A DNA stretch of 64,000 nucleotides. Source: Streptomyces caeruleatus (GTDB lineage: Bacteria; Actinomycetota; Actinomycetes; Streptomycetales; Streptomycetaceae). Shown piece after piece: positions 23,746 to 33,099 of this stretch; within the stretch, counting starts at the first letter, position 1, and each line of letters begins with the position of its first letter. The stretch spans positions 1 through 64,000 of the forward strand of contig NZ_KQ948938.1 of assembly GCF_001514235.1 (NCBI RefSeq), written 5' to 3'. Under the pieces are notes generated by a model. It worked only from the letters and a program-made list of their open reading frames with translations. It made no database searches and was not told the DNA's origin. The position numbers and the translations under genes are program-made.

Positions 23746-26052
23746 TCAGCCGCGCCCCCCGTTGCCGTTCCCGTTCGACTGGCCCTGCCACCAGCCCTCG
23801 GGGATCGAGAAGGTGGGCGTCGGGAACGTGCCGCCGCCCGTGCCGCCGTCCGTGCCGCCGCCGTTGTTCCCGCCGGTGTCTCCGCCGCCGATCAGACCGC
23901 CGATGAGGCCGCCGTCGTCGCCGTTGTTCCCGTCGTCGTTGCCGTTGTCGTCACCGTCGTCGTCACCCCGGCCCTTGTCCTCGTCGTCCGGGATGTGCAC
24001 GCGCTTGAAGTTCTCGACGGGCTTGCCGTCGAGGGCGCCGATCATGGCGTCGCGCCAGATCGGGCCGGGGACGCGGCCACCGTAGACCAGGTCGTTGTAC
24101 ACGCCGCCGATGTAGATGTTGCGCATCTTGACCTTCTGGGTGGCGCTGCCGACCCAGACGGCGCCCGAGAGGTTCGGCGTGTAGCCGACGAACCAGGCGT
24201 TGCGCCGCTCGTCCGTCGTACCGGTCTTGCCGGCGCTGTCGCGGTCGGTGAGGCCGGCCTCCTTGCCGGTGCCGGAGTCGACCACGCCCTGGAGCAGGTT
24301 GTTGATGGTGTCCGCGGTCTGCTCGGACATGGCGCGCGAGCACGTCGACTTGGGCACCTCCAGCGACTTCTGCTGCCCGGCGACCTTCTGCGAGATCGAC
24401 TCGATGGCGATCGGCGTGCAGTACATGCCGCGGGAGGCGAAGGCGGCGTACGCGCTCGCCATCGTCAGCGGGGAGAGGCCGATGGAGCCGAGGGCGATGG
24501 CGGGCTTCTCCGGGAGCTTGTCGCCGTTGCCCTGGCGGACCTGGAGCTTGTCGGTGATGTTGACCACCGGGCACAGACCGATGTCGGCGATCATCTGCAC
24601 GAAGTAGGTGTTGACCGACAGCTCCATCGCCTTCTTCAGACGGTAGGGGCCGTGCTCCGACTCGCTCTCGTTCTCCAGCTTCTCGTTGTTGAGGTTGGTC
24701 CACGGCGAGCTGTCGCACGTCTGTACCGGGCTCGGGTACGGCATCTCGAACGGCGACGAGTACTCCTGCGTCGGCGGCCGGCCCTCCTCCAGCGCGGCCG
24801 CCGCGACGAACGGCTTGAACGTCGAACCGGTCGGGAAGCCGAAGTTGGAGCCGCCGTATGCCTTGTCGACGGAGTAGTTGAGCTCGGTCTCGTTCTTGCC
24901 GAAGCCGTACGGCTTCGACTGGCCCATGCCGAGGATCTTGCCGGTGCCGGGCTCGACCAGGGTGGTCGCGGCGGCGACCTTGTCGTCCTGGTAGACGTGC
25001 TCCTTGAGCGAGGCCTGGACCGATTCCTGGGACTGCGGGTCGAGGGTCGTCGTGATGGTCAGGCCGCCCTGGTTCCAGATCTTGGCGCGGGCCTCGCGGT
25101 TCTTGCCGAAGACCGGGTCGCTGAGGAAGACCTGCTCGACGTACTTGCAGAAGAAACTGGCGCCCTTGACCGCGGTGATGCAGCCGTTCTTGGGCTTGCT
25201 GACCTTCAGGCCCAGCGGCGCCTCCTTGGCCTTGTCGGCCTCCGCCTGGGAGACGTCGCCGAGGTCGGCCATGCGCTGGAGGACGATGTTGCGCCGCTTG
25301 GTGGCCTCGGCCTCGTCGTTGACCGGGTCGTAGCGGCTGGGCGACTGGACGATGCCGGCGAGCAGCGCGGCTTCCTGGAGCTTGAGGTCCTTGGCGGACT
25401 TGGAGAAGTAGCGCTGGGCAGCGGCCTCGACGCCGTACGCCTGCTGGCCGAAGAACGTGATGTTCAGGTAGTTCTCGAGGATCTTCTTCTTGCCGAGCTC
25501 CTCCTCGACCTGGATCGCGTACTTCAGCTCCTTGATCTTGCGGCCGAGGGTCTGCTGGGTGGCCTGCTGGACCTTCGTCGCGTCGTCGCCGGCCTCCTCG
25601 ACGAAGACGTTCTTCACGTACTGCTGCGTCAGTGTCGAGGCGCCCTCACTGACGCCGCCGCTCTGCGCGTTGCGGTTGACGGCGCGCAGGATGCCCTTCA
25701 GGTCGACCGCGCCGTGCTGGTAGAAACGGGCGTCCTCGATCGCGACGATCGCCTTCTGCATGTACGGCGAGATGTCCTTGAGGTCGACCACCGTACGGTC
25801 GCGTGAGTAGACCGTGGCGAGCGTGCCGCCCTTGGCGTCGAGGATCGTGGTGCGCTGGCTCAGCGGTGGCGTCTTGAGGTTGGCCGGGAGCTCGTCGAAA
25901 CTCTCGACCGAACCCTTGGCCGCGAGTCCCAGCGCGCCTACGGCGGGCAGTGCGATACCGGCCAGCACGGCTCCCGCGAGCACACTGACACCGAGGAACT
26001 TGGCGGCCTGCTGCGTTGGCGACAGACCACCGCCCGAGCGCTTCTTTGGCAT
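23746..26052 (-). CDS. Class A penicillin-binding protein
   Basis: The 768-aa protein has a short cytoplasmic N-terminus, one membrane anchor (about residues 18-45), a GT51 glycosyltransferase domain with AIEDARFYQHG (catalytic Glu106) and EGASTLTQQYVKN, and a transpeptidase domain with TGSTFKPF (SxxK), SVNT (SxN) and GKTGTT (KTG). It polymerises and cross-links peptidoglycan outside the membrane. The C-terminal 80 residues are an Asp/Gly/Asn-rich tail ending in a Trp-containing segment. It is divergent from wblA, as in other Streptomyces. Confidence 0.95.
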   Translation of the reverse strand: MPKKRSGGGLSPTQQAAKFLGVSVLAGAVLAGIALPAVGALGLAAKGSVESFDELPANLKTPPLSQRTTILDAKGGTLATVYSRDRTVVDLKDISPYMQKAIVAIEDARFYQHGAVDLKGILRAVNRNAQSGGVSEGASTLTQQYVKNVFVEEAGDDATKVQQATQQTLGRKIKELKYAIQVEEELGKKKILENYLNITFFGQQAYGVEAAAQRYFSKSAKDLKLQEAALLAGIVQSPSRYDPVNDEAEATKRRNIVLQRMADLGDVSQAEADKAKEAPLGLKVSKPKNGCITAVKGASFFCKYVEQVFLSDPVFGKNREARAKIWNQGGLTITTTLDPQSQESVQASLKEHVYQDDKVAAATTLVEPGTGKILGMGQSKPYGFGKNETELNYSVDKAYGGSNFGFPTGSTFKPFVAAAALEEGRPPTQEYSSPFEMPYPSPVQTCDSSPWTNLNNEKLENESESEHGPYRLKKAMELSVNTYFVQMIADIGLCPVVNITDKLQVRQGNGDKLPEKPAIALGSIGLSPLTMASAYAAFASRGMYCTPIAIESISQKVAGQQKSLEVPKSTCSRAMSEQTADTINNLLQGVVDSGTGKEAGLTDRDSAGKTGTTDERRNAWFVGYTPNLSGAVWVGSATQKVKMRNIYIGGVYNDLVYGGRVPGPIWRDAMIGALDGKPVENFKRVHIPDDEDKGRGDDDGDDNGNDDGNNGDDGGLIGGLIGGGDTGGNNGGGTDGGTGGGTFPTPTFSIPEGWWQGQSNGNGNGGRG

Positions 26053-26515
26053 GGGGGCAGCCTAAACCGTAGAGATGAGCGAACCGAGGCCCGACCGGAC
26101 GTGAGGCATGGCATGGCAATGCCGCCCATTTCCCGGACAGGCGTACAGGCCTTGGCCTAAGCTGCTCTCAACTGTCACAGCAGTGCGGCCACGTATCAAT
26201 ACGTCCGGCGACCCCGAATCGTTGCGGAGGTTCCCCACTTTTTTGGTGGGCGCGTGTCCGAATCCGCCTTGTGTGTCATCCGGCGTCCGTTGTGACTCAA
26301 CAGAACTGTCCCGGTTTGCCGGGAAGGTCATGTATGTCGCCAGCTCACTCCCCCGGGTGATCTGCCGCTTACGCATAGTCCGTTCGGGCCATTCAAGATT
26401 GGGCCCGAAGGGGGTGTTGCGCTGTGCCCACCTTCCGTAACGTCCTCAACTGGCGGCGGTGAATATGCCGCTGCCGCCGTGGGGGAGCCTCGATTCGGGA
26501 GAGGACGGCGCCGGT
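26053..26515 (+). promoter_or_regulatory. Long intergenic region upstream of wblA
   Basis: This 460-base region between divergent PBP and wblA genes is less GC-rich than its surroundings. A long leader before wblA is expected from other Streptomyces. I see TTTTTTGG at about 26238-26246 and no firm operator or small ORF; GTG 26459 and ATG 26465 are in frame with WblA. Confidence 0.4.
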
Positions 26516-26854
26516 ATGGGCTGGGTAGTCGACTGGAGTGCGCAGGCGGCCTGCCGCACTACCGATCCGGATGAACTGTTCGTTCAGGGAGCAGCGCAGA
26601 ACAGGGCCAAGGCGGTGTGCACCGGCTGCCCGGTGCGCACGGAGTGCCTGGCGGACGCGCTGGACAACCGCGTCGAGTTCGGCGTGTGGGGAGGAATGAC
26701 GGAGCGCGAGCGCCGCGCTCTGCTGCGCAGGCGGCCCACCGTGACCTCCTGGCGCCGGCTGCTGGAGACGGCGCGTACGGAGTACGAGCGGGGGGCAGGC
26801 ATCCTGCCGCTCGACGACGACGAGGTGTACGAGAACTACGCGGCGGTGAGCTGA
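26516..26854 (+). CDS. wblA: WhiB-like regulator WblA
   Basis: The 112-aa protein is recognisable as WblA: WSAQAACRTTDPDELFV, the four cluster-binding Cys (AACR, AVCTGCPVRTEC), the GVWGG turn and a basic RRALLRRRPT segment. WblA binds an Fe-S cluster and globally controls the switch to sporulation and secondary metabolism. ATG 26516 (MGWVVDW) fits the family length; GTG 26459 or ATG 26465 would add 17-19 residues without a clear binding site. It lies between a class A PBP and ArsA-type ATPases, as in S. coelicolor. Confidence 0.93.
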   Translation: MGWVVDWSAQAACRTTDPDELFVQGAAQNRAKAVCTGCPVRTECLADALDNRVEFGVWGGMTERERRALLRRRPTVTSWRRLLETARTEYERGAGILPLDDDEVYENYAAVS

Positions 26855-26918
26855 GGGGCCAGGACTCCCGGGCCTCCCTGGGCGGGGCCCGCGGGACTCC
26901 CTCGGACTCCCTCTGACC

Positions 26919-28316
26919 TCAGGCGTCGACCGCGGTGTCAGGCAGCTCCGGCCGATGGGCCGCGAGCCGGTCGCCGATGTCCCGCAGTCCCGCGAGGTCA
27001 TGCACATCGCCGGGCAGCGCGGCCACTTCGGCGACGGCCACCTCGGGGTGCAGCGCGGTGAAGCGGTCACGCGTGCGCTGCTCGCGGGAGAGCAGCCGCA
27101 TACGCTCGGCGTGCAGCCTCAGCAGGCCTGCGGTGAGTTGGTCGACGGACCGCTCCACATGCGGGGTGACGGACTTCGGTCCGTCCGTGGCCGCGGTGCG
27201 CTCGGGGTCCGTGGCGGCGGGGGAGCCTGCGTCGGGAGCCGGTGCCTCGGAAGCGGCCGATTCTGAACTCTCGTACGTGTCGGGGGAGTTACGAAGTCCA
27301 GCTTTCCCGTCCTCCTGATCCACAATGCGGGGCTCTTCAAGATTTTCCGCGGCGGCGAGCGCCCGCTCGGCGGACAGCCGGTCGGCGCCGCTGCCGTGGA
27401 CCCGGTTGAGCACCAGACCCGCCAGCGGCATGTCCTCGGCGGCCAGCCGCTCCACGAAGTACGCGGCCTCCCGCAGCGCGTCCCGCTCCGGTGCCGCCAC
27501 CACCAGGAACGCCGTGCCGGGCGCCTGGAGCAGCTTGTACGTGGCGTCCGCGCGCGTGCGGAAGCCGCCGAACATGGAGTCCATGGCGGCCACGAAGGTC
27601 TGTACGTCCTTCAGCAGCTGTCCGCCGAGCAGCTTGCCGAGGGCGCCCGTCATCATCGACATGCCGACGTTCAGGAACTTCATCCCCGCACGCCCGCCCA
27701 TCTTCGCCGGGGCCAGCAGGACGCGGATCAGCTTGCCGTCCAGGAACGAGCCGAGCCGCTTGGGCGCGTCCAGGAAGTCCAGCGCCGAGCGGGACGGGGG
27801 CGTGTCGACGACGATCAGGTCCCACTCGTCCTTGGCCCGCAGCTGGCCCAGCTTCTCCATCGCCATGTACTCCTGCGTGCCCGCGAAGCCCGCCGAGAGC
27901 GACTGGTAGAACGGGTTGCCCAGGATCGCGGCCGCCCGCTCGCCGTCCGCGTGCGCCTCGACGATCTCGTCGAAGGTGCGCTTCATGTCGAGCATCATCG
28001 CGTGCAGCTCGCCGTCGCCCTCCACGCCCTTCACCCGGCGCGGGGTGTTGTCCAGCGAGTCGATGCCCATCGACTGGGCGAGCCGGCGCGCCGGGTCGAT
28101 GGTGAGCACGACCACCTTGCGGCCCCGCTCGGCCGCCCGCAGCCCCAGCGCCGCGGCGGTCGTCGTCTTGCCGACGCCGCCCGAGCCGCAGCACACCACG
28201 ATGCGGGTCTTCGGGTCGTCGAGCAGCGGGTCGAGGTCGAGGACGCGCGTGGGGGACAGGTGCGGGGCGTGGTGGCGGGTCGCGTCCTGCGCCTGGGCCG
28301 GTTCCGGACGACTCAT
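26919..28316 (-). CDS. ArsA-type ATPase (second of pair)
   Basis: The 465-aa protein is an ArsA/GET3-like P-loop ATPase: deviant Walker A CGSGGVGKTTTAAALGL near residue 45, VVLTIDPARRLAQS (switch region) and IVVDTPPSRSALDFLD. The C-terminal 120 residues are Ser/Ala/Pro-rich and variable. Relatives drive metal export or tail-anchored protein targeting, but the actinobacterial pair beside wblA has no proven substrate. It begins 52 bases after the stop of its partner and is probably cotranscribed with it. Confidence 0.9.
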   Translation of the reverse strand: MSRPEPAQAQDATRHHAPHLSPTRVLDLDPLLDDPKTRIVVCCGSGGVGKTTTAAALGLRAAERGRKVVVLTIDPARRLAQSMGIDSLDNTPRRVKGVEGDGELHAMMLDMKRTFDEIVEAHADGERAAAILGNPFYQSLSAGFAGTQEYMAMEKLGQLRAKDEWDLIVVDTPPSRSALDFLDAPKRLGSFLDGKLIRVLLAPAKMGGRAGMKFLNVGMSMMTGALGKLLGGQLLKDVQTFVAAMDSMFGGFRTRADATYKLLQAPGTAFLVVAAPERDALREAAYFVERLAAEDMPLAGLVLNRVHGSGADRLSAERALAAAENLEEPRIVDQEDGKAGLRNSPDTYESSESAASEAPAPDAGSPAATDPERTAATDGPKSVTPHVERSVDQLTAGLLRLHAERMRLLSREQRTRDRFTALHPEVAVAEVAALPGDVHDLAGLRDIGDRLAAHRPELPDTAVDA

Positions 28317-28368
28317 GACATCCCCTGCTTCCGACGTACCGCGTACGGCTCCCGACTTGTGAACGGAC

Positions 28369-29346
28369 TCATGTGAGGCCCTGTTCCCGCAGCCCGCCCG
28401 CGAGTTCGTACAGGCCCGCCAGGTCCATGCCCTCGGCGAGCAGCGGCAGTTCGTGCACCGGCAGCTCCAACTCCTGCAGGACCGCCCGCTGCTCGTGCTC
28501 CAGCGTGTGCCGCTCGGCGTACTCGTCGGCCTGGGTCAGCAGCGGGCTCACCAGCCGCTCGGCGTTCCCGCCGCGCCGTGCCCCGCCGAGCCCGGCCGAG
28601 GACAGCGACTTGGCGACGGCGGCGCGCGGCACACTGCGTACGAGTTCCAGATCGGCCGCGTCCAACACCTCGGGCCGCACCATGTTCACGATGACCCGCC
28701 CGACCGGCAGCCGCGCCGACCGCAGCTCGGCGATCCCGTCCGCGGTCTCCTGGACGGGCATCTCCTCCAGCAGCGTCACCAGGTGCACGGCCGTCTCGGA
28801 TGACTTCAGCACCCGCATCACGGCCTGCGCCTGATTGTGTATCGGCCCGATCCTGGCGAGCCCGGCGACCTCGTCGTTGACGTTCAGGAAGCGGGTGATG
28901 CGGCCGGTGGGCGGCGCGTCCATGACGACGTAGTCGTAGACGAACCGGCCGGCCTTGTCCTTCCTGCGTACGGCCTCACAGGCTTTGCCGGTGAGGAGTA
29001 CGTCACGCAGGCCCGGCGCGATGGTGGTGGCGAAGTCGATGGCGCCGAGCTTCTTCAGGGCCCGGCCCGCACCGCCCATCTTGTAGAACATCTGGAGGTA
29101 GTCCAGAAGGGCCAGTTCGGGGTCGATGGCGAGGGCGTACACCTCCCCGCCCCCTGGAGCGACGGCGATCTTCCGCTCCTCGTAGGGCAGCGCCTCTGTC
29201 TCGAAGAGCTGCGCGATGCCCTGCCTGCCCTCGACCTCGACGAGAAGCGTCCGCTTCCCCTCCGTCGCGAGGGCGAGCGCGAGCGCGGCGGCGACCGTGG
29301 TCTTTCCGGTCCCGCCCTTGCCGCTGACGACCTGGAGCCTGCTCAC
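28369..29346 (-). CDS. ArsA-type ATPase (first of pair)
   Basis: The 325-aa protein has the signature Walker A SGKGGTGKTTVAAALALAL at the extreme N-terminus and the switch VVMDAPPTGRITRFLN. It is shorter than its downstream partner and lacks the variable tail. The two may form a heterodimer, since ArsA-type enzymes work as paired ATPase halves. It is divergent from the DUF4177-RidA pair. Confidence 0.9.
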   Translation of the reverse strand: MSRLQVVSGKGGTGKTTVAAALALALATEGKRTLLVEVEGRQGIAQLFETEALPYEERKIAVAPGGGEVYALAIDPELALLDYLQMFYKMGGAGRALKKLGAIDFATTIAPGLRDVLLTGKACEAVRRKDKAGRFVYDYVVMDAPPTGRITRFLNVNDEVAGLARIGPIHNQAQAVMRVLKSSETAVHLVTLLEEMPVQETADGIAELRSARLPVGRVIVNMVRPEVLDAADLELVRSVPRAAVAKSLSSAGLGGARRGGNAERLVSPLLTQADEYAERHTLEHEQRAVLQELELPVHELPLLAEGMDLAGLYELAGGLREQGLT

Positions 29347-29452
29347 GTCTTCGAGCCTAACCAGTCGCGGCGCGAGTCACGCGGCAGCCTGTGGATAACT
29401 TGGACGTGGTCGGCCGCATGGCCCCCTGCGGGCAGCGGATAAAGTCGGCCAC

Positions 29453-29614
29453 ATGACCAAGTGGGAATACGCAACCGTGCCGCTGCTCGTACACGCCACG
29501 AAGCAGATTCTGGACACCTGGGGCGAGGACGGCTGGGAGCTCGTCCAGGTCGTGCCCGGGCCGAACAACCCCGAGCAGCTCGTGGCTTACCTGAAGCGGG
29601 AGAGGCAGGCGTGA
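29453..29614 (+). CDS. DUF4177 protein, 53 aa
   Basis: The small protein (MTKWEYATVPLLVHATKQIL, then DTWGEDGWELVQVVPGP) is a complete DUF4177 domain, beginning with the family's KWEY and containing its GWELV. Its TGA overlaps the GTG of the RidA gene (GTGA), so the two are coupled. The function is unknown. Confidence 0.88.
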   Translation: MTKWEYATVPLLVHATKQILDTWGEDGWELVQVVPGPNNPEQLVAYLKRERQA

Positions 29615-30078
29615 GCGCCGTCGAGGCGAAGCTGGCCGAGCTGGGGCTGACGCTTCCGGAGGTCGTCCCTCCGCTGGCCGCGTACCAGCCGGCCGTGCAG
29701 TCGGGCGTGTACGTGTACACCGCCGGGCAGCTGCCGATGGTGGAGGGCAAGCTTCCGGTCATCGGCAAGGTGGGCGCCGAGGTCACCGCCGAGGAGGCCA
29801 AGGACCTCGCCCGTATCTGTGCTCTGAACGCTCTCGCCGCCGTGAAGTCGGTGGCGGGCGACCTGGACCGCATCGCGCGGGTGGTGAAGGTCGTGGGCTT
29901 CGTGGCGTCGGCCTCCGACTTCACGGGGCAGCCGGGTGTCCTCAACGGCGCCAGCGAGCTCCTCGCGGAGGTCCTCGGCGACAAGGGCGTCCACGCGCGC
30001 AGCGCGGTGGGCGTCGCCGTGCTGCCGTTGGACGCGCCGGTGGAGGTCGAGGTCCAGGTGGAGCTGACGGGGGCGTAG
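29611..30078 (+). CDS. RidA family protein
   Basis: The 155-aa protein is of the longer RidA/YjgF subtype: GVYVYTAGQLPMVEGKLP, ICALNALAAVKS, VVKVVGFVAS and a C-terminal VEVEVQVEL. RidA proteins hydrolyse reactive enamine/imine intermediates from PLP enzymes. The usual active-site Arg position near the C-terminus reads HARSAVGV, which keeps an Arg. It is translationally coupled to the DUF4177 gene. Confidence 0.9.
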   Translation: MSAVEAKLAELGLTLPEVVPPLAAYQPAVQSGVYVYTAGQLPMVEGKLPVIGKVGAEVTAEEAKDLARICALNALAAVKSVAGDLDRIARVVKVVGFVASASDFTGQPGVLNGASELLAEVLGDKGVHARSAVGVAVLPLDAPVEVEVQVELTGA

Positions 30079-30242
30079 GCCTTCGGCAGGACGGTCGTCG
30101 GGTGCCAGTTGTGGGGTGCCGGTCGTCGGCTACGGCCGTCGGGCGCCGGCGGCCGAAGTCGTGACGCGGCAGCCTGTCCGGTGAGATCCGGGCAGGCCCA
30201 GGGCCGTCAGCGCCGCGGCGAGGAGACCCGCCGCACCGGCGA

Positions 30243-31091
30243 TCACGGCCCAGCCGGGCCCGAGATGAGCCCGTGCTCCTCCAGGTACTCCAACTGCGCC
30301 CGTACGGAAAGCTCGGCCGCCGGCCACAGGGAGCGGTCGACGTCCGCGTACACGTGGGCGACCACTTCGGCCGGTGAGCCGTAGCCGTCCTCCACGGCCG
30401 TCTCGACCTGGGCGAGGCGGTGGGCGCGGTGGGCGAGGTAGAACTCGACGGCGCCCTGGGCGTCCTCCAGGACGGGGCCGTGGCCCGGGAGGACGGTGTG
30501 GACGCCGTCGTCGACCGTGAGGGACCTGAGCCGCCGCAGCGAGTCCAGGTAGTCGCCGAGGCGGCCGTCGGGATGCGCCACGACCGTCGTGCCGCGCCCC
30601 AGGATCGTGTCGCCGGTCACCACGGCGCGGTCCGCCGGGACGTGGAAGCAGAGCGAGTCGGCGGTGTGGCCGGGCGTCGGTACGACCCGCAGTTCCAGTC
30701 CGCCGACGCCGATCACGTCCCCGGCGGCCAGCCCCTCGTCGCCCAGCCGCAGCGCCGGGTCGAGGGCACGCACGCGTGTGCCGGTCAGTTCGGCGAAGCG
30801 TACGGCGCCCTCTGCGTGGTCCGGGTGGCCGTGGGTGAGCAGGGTCAGGGCGATGCGCTTGCCGGCCTGCTCGGCCGTCGCGACGACGTTGCGCAGGTGT
30901 CCCTCGTCCAGCGGGCCGGGGTCGACGACCACCGCCAGGTCGGAGTCCGGCTCGGACAGGAGCCAGGTGTTGGTGCCGTCCAGGGTCATCGCGGAGGGGT
31001 TGGGCGCGAGGACGTTGACGGCGCGGGGGGTGGCGGGGCCGGAGAGGACCGCGCCTCGCGGCTGGCCGGGGAGGGCTGCTGCGTCCGTCAT
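30243..31091 (-). CDS. MBL-fold metallohydrolase
   Basis: The 282-aa protein has the metallo-beta-lactamase fold: LTHGHPDHAEG (HxHxDH), PTPGHTADSLCF, VVTGDTILG and LPGHGPVLED, followed by a helical C-terminal domain (LLACTB2/glyoxalase-II-like winged helix, residues 215-280). It probably hydrolyses a thioester or a nucleic-acid-type ester. Its ATG overlaps the stop of a 30-aa ORF (ATGA), which in turn overlaps the NUDIX stop. Confidence 0.9.
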   Translation of the reverse strand: MTDAAALPGQPRGAVLSGPATPRAVNVLAPNPSAMTLDGTNTWLLSEPDSDLAVVVDPGPLDEGHLRNVVATAEQAGKRIALTLLTHGHPDHAEGAVRFAELTGTRVRALDPALRLGDEGLAAGDVIGVGGLELRVVPTPGHTADSLCFHVPADRAVVTGDTILGRGTTVVAHPDGRLGDYLDSLRRLRSLTVDDGVHTVLPGHGPVLEDAQGAVEFYLAHRAHRLAQVETAVEDGYGSPAEVVAHVYADVDRSLWPAAELSVRAQLEYLEEHGLISGPAGP

Positions 31092-31180
31092 GCGAGGGGG
31101 CCTTCCGGGTCCGGGGCCAGGTTCGGGTTCGGGTTCGAGCTCAGGGCTGTGGGGGGTGCGGGATTCTTGGGCGCCGTCAT
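31088..31180 (-). CDS. 30-aa ORF coupled on both ends
   Basis: The frame encodes MTAPKNPAPPTALSSNPNPN followed by LAPDPEGPLA. Its ATG overlaps the NUDIX stop (ATGA at 31180-31177) and its TGA overlaps the ATG of the MBL gene (ATGA at 31091-31088). The exact overlaps argue for translation. The Asn-Pro repeat comes from short GGTTCG repeats in the DNA. It may only keep ribosomes moving from one gene to the next. Confidence 0.5.
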   Translation of the reverse strand: MTAPKNPAPPTALSSNPNPNLAPDPEGPLA

Positions 31181-32067
31181 GCCGGGGTTCCGTCGGTCGG
31201 GATGTGCTTGGTGAACTCGTCGTGCCCGGGCCAGGAGAGCACGATCTCGCCGTCCTCCAGGCGGGCCTGGGCCAGGACCGGGGTGAGGTCGCGGTCGGGG
31301 GCGGCCGCGAGGGCCTGGGCTGCGCTGTCGTACGGCGTCAGCTGACGGAGCGTCGCGATGGTGGGCGGCATCATCAGCAGCTCGCCCTTGTCGTACGAGG
31401 CCGCGGCGTCCGCGGGGCGGATCCACACCGTGCGGTCGGCCTCCGTCGAGGCGTTGCGGGTGCGCTGGCCCTTCGGGAGGGCGGCGACGAAGAACCACGT
31501 GTCGTAGCGGCGGGGTTCGAACTCCGGGGTGATCCAGCGGGTCCAGGCGCCCAGGAGGTCGGAGCGCAGGGCCAGGCCCCGGCGGTCCAGGAACTCGGCG
31601 AACGACAGGTCGCGGGTGACCAGGGCGGCGCGGTCCGTCTCCCAGTCCTCGCCGGTGGTGTCGCCCACGACGGAGTCGGGGGTGGGGCCGGCGAGCAGGA
31701 CGCCTGCCTCCTCGTACGTCTCGCGCACGGCCGCGCAGACGATCGCCTGGGCTGTGGCCTCGTCGACGCCGAGCCGCTGAGACCACCACGCGCGCGTGGG
31801 GCCCGCCCAGCGGATCGGGTGCTCGTCGCGCGGGTCCACGCCGCCGCCCGGGTAGGCGTAGGCGCCGCCCGCGAAGGCCATGGATGCTCGGCGGCGGAGC
31901 ATGTGGACTGCGGGGCCGGGGCCGGGGGCAGTGGTGGTGCCGGGGTCGGCGTCCCTGAGCAGCATCACTGTGGACGCTCGTTTCGGGGCTACGGGGGTGA
32001 GGCTTCCGTCCGCCAGTGCGCGGATGCGGTCCGGCCATTCCGGTGGGTACCACTGCCCGTTTGCCAT
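31177..32067 (-). CDS. NUDIX hydrolase, 296 aa
   Basis: The Nudix motif is split: YPGGGVDPRDEHPIRW begins it and, after an insertion, AAVRETYEEAGVLL completes REUxEExGU with all acidic residues. The insertion-bearing layout and YDTWFFVAALPKGQ are typical of the long actinobacterial NUDIX type related to NUDT19/CoA pyrophosphatases. The gene heads a coupled unit with the 30-aa ORF and the MBL hydrolase. Confidence 0.88.
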   Translation of the reverse strand: MANGQWYPPEWPDRIRALADGSLTPVAPKRASTVMLLRDADPGTTTAPGPGPAVHMLRRRASMAFAGGAYAYPGGGVDPRDEHPIRWAGPTRAWWSQRLGVDEATAQAIVCAAVRETYEEAGVLLAGPTPDSVVGDTTGEDWETDRAALVTRDLSFAEFLDRRGLALRSDLLGAWTRWITPEFEPRRYDTWFFVAALPKGQRTRNASTEADRTVWIRPADAAASYDKGELLMMPPTIATLRQLTPYDSAAQALAAAPDRDLTPVLAQARLEDGEIVLSWPGHDEFTKHIPTDGTPA

Positions 32068-32251
32068 GGGCGGAGGCTATCTCGTGGTGCGTGGATGTTC
32101 GAGGGGTGGCTGTGTGTGCGGGGTGCCTCCGGCGGTTGGCGGGGGATGCCTGCGGCGGCCCGTTGTTGTCCGGTGGGGGTTCGCGTAGCGCGGTTCGGTG
32201 AGTGGGGGGCGGGGCCGTGCCGCCGTACGCGGGTGCCGCGCCGTGGGGCGG

Positions 32252-32289
32252 TCTCCGACAAACAGTCGTGAGGCGATCTCCGACAAACA
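32252..32289. repeat. Two copies of TCTCCGACAAACA
   Basis: Direct repeats at 32252-32264 and 32277-32289, 25 bases apart, just beyond the crp terminator in the 270-base gap upstream of the NUDIX gene. Their role is unknown. Confidence 0.5.
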
Positions 32290-32293
32290 AAGC

Positions 32294-32331
32294 GGGGCCC
32301 CGCCTCTTGGTGAGGTGGGGCCCCGGGGGTG
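32294..32331 (-). terminator. crp terminator
   Basis: Arms GGGGCCCCGCCTC (32294-32306) and GAGGTGGGGCCCC (32312-32324) pair with one G-U. On the minus strand they are followed by GCTTTGTTTGT. It starts 15 bases after the crp stop. Confidence 0.8.
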
Positions 32332-32338
32332 TTTGTGG

Positions 32339-33013
32339 CTAGCGGGAGCGCTTGGCGAGGCGTTCTACGTCGAGGAGGATCACCGCGCGGGCCTCCAGGC
32401 GGAGCCAGCCGCGCTGGGCGAAGTCCGCCAGGGCCTTGTTGACCGTCTCGCGGGAGGCGCCGACCAGCTGGGCCAGCTCTTCCTGGGTGAGGTCGTGGAC
32501 CACGTGGATGCCCTCCTCGGACTGCACGCCGAAGCGGCGGGAGAGGTCCAGGAGCGCGCGGGCCACGCGGCCGGGGACGTCCGAGAAGACGAGGTCGGAC
32601 ATCGCGTCGTTGGTGCGGCGCAGCCTGCGGGCCACGGCGCGCAGGAGTGCGGTGGCCACCTCGGGGCGGGCGTTCAGCCAGGGCTGGAGGTCGCCGTGGC
32701 CGAGGCCGAGCAGCTTGACCTCGGTCAGCGCGGTGGCGGTCGCCGTGCGCGGGCCCGGGTCGAACAGGGACAGCTCGCCGATGAGCTCGCCGGGGCCGAC
32801 GACGGCGAGCATGTTCTCGCGGCCGTCGGGAGACGTGCGGTGGAGCTTGACCTTGCCCTCGGTGACCACGTAGAGCCGGTCGCCGGGGTCGCCCTCGTGG
32901 AACAGAGAGTCGCCACGGGCGAGGGTCACCTCACTCATGGAGGCGCGCAGTTCCGCGGACTGCTCGTCGTCGAGAGCCGCGAAGAGCGGATTGCGCCGCA
33001 GAGGGTCGTCCAC
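32339..33013 (-). CDS. crp: Crp/Fnr-family regulator (Crp)
   Basis: The 224-aa protein has an N-terminal cyclic-nucleotide-binding barrel (GDSLFHEGDPGDRLYVVTEG, GELIGELSLFDPGPRTATA, the phosphate-binding cassette) and a C-terminal winged helix with LTQEELAQLVGASRETVNKA. Length and context match Streptomyces Crp, which controls germination and antibiotic production. GTG 33013 has AAGGAGA six bases upstream. A Crp-like palindrome lies about 90 bases before the start. Confidence 0.95.
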   Translation of the reverse strand: MDDPLRRNPLFAALDDEQSAELRASMSEVTLARGDSLFHEGDPGDRLYVVTEGKVKLHRTSPDGRENMLAVVGPGELIGELSLFDPGPRTATATALTEVKLLGLGHGDLQPWLNARPEVATALLRAVARRLRRTNDAMSDLVFSDVPGRVARALLDLSRRFGVQSEEGIHVVHDLTQEELAQLVGASRETVNKALADFAQRGWLRLEARAVILLDVERLAKRSR

Positions 33014-33099
33014 GAGTTCTCTCCTTGTCGACCTGCTCAGGGGATCTTTCCCCCGCGTACCAGGGAACCGTGCTCCCCATTTTGCCGGACGGTCCAAAC

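Noticed and set aside
23995..25806. 603-codon plus-strand frame opposite the PBP
   Set aside because: Shadow of the PBP gene, composed mainly of Leu, Val, Asp and Arg.
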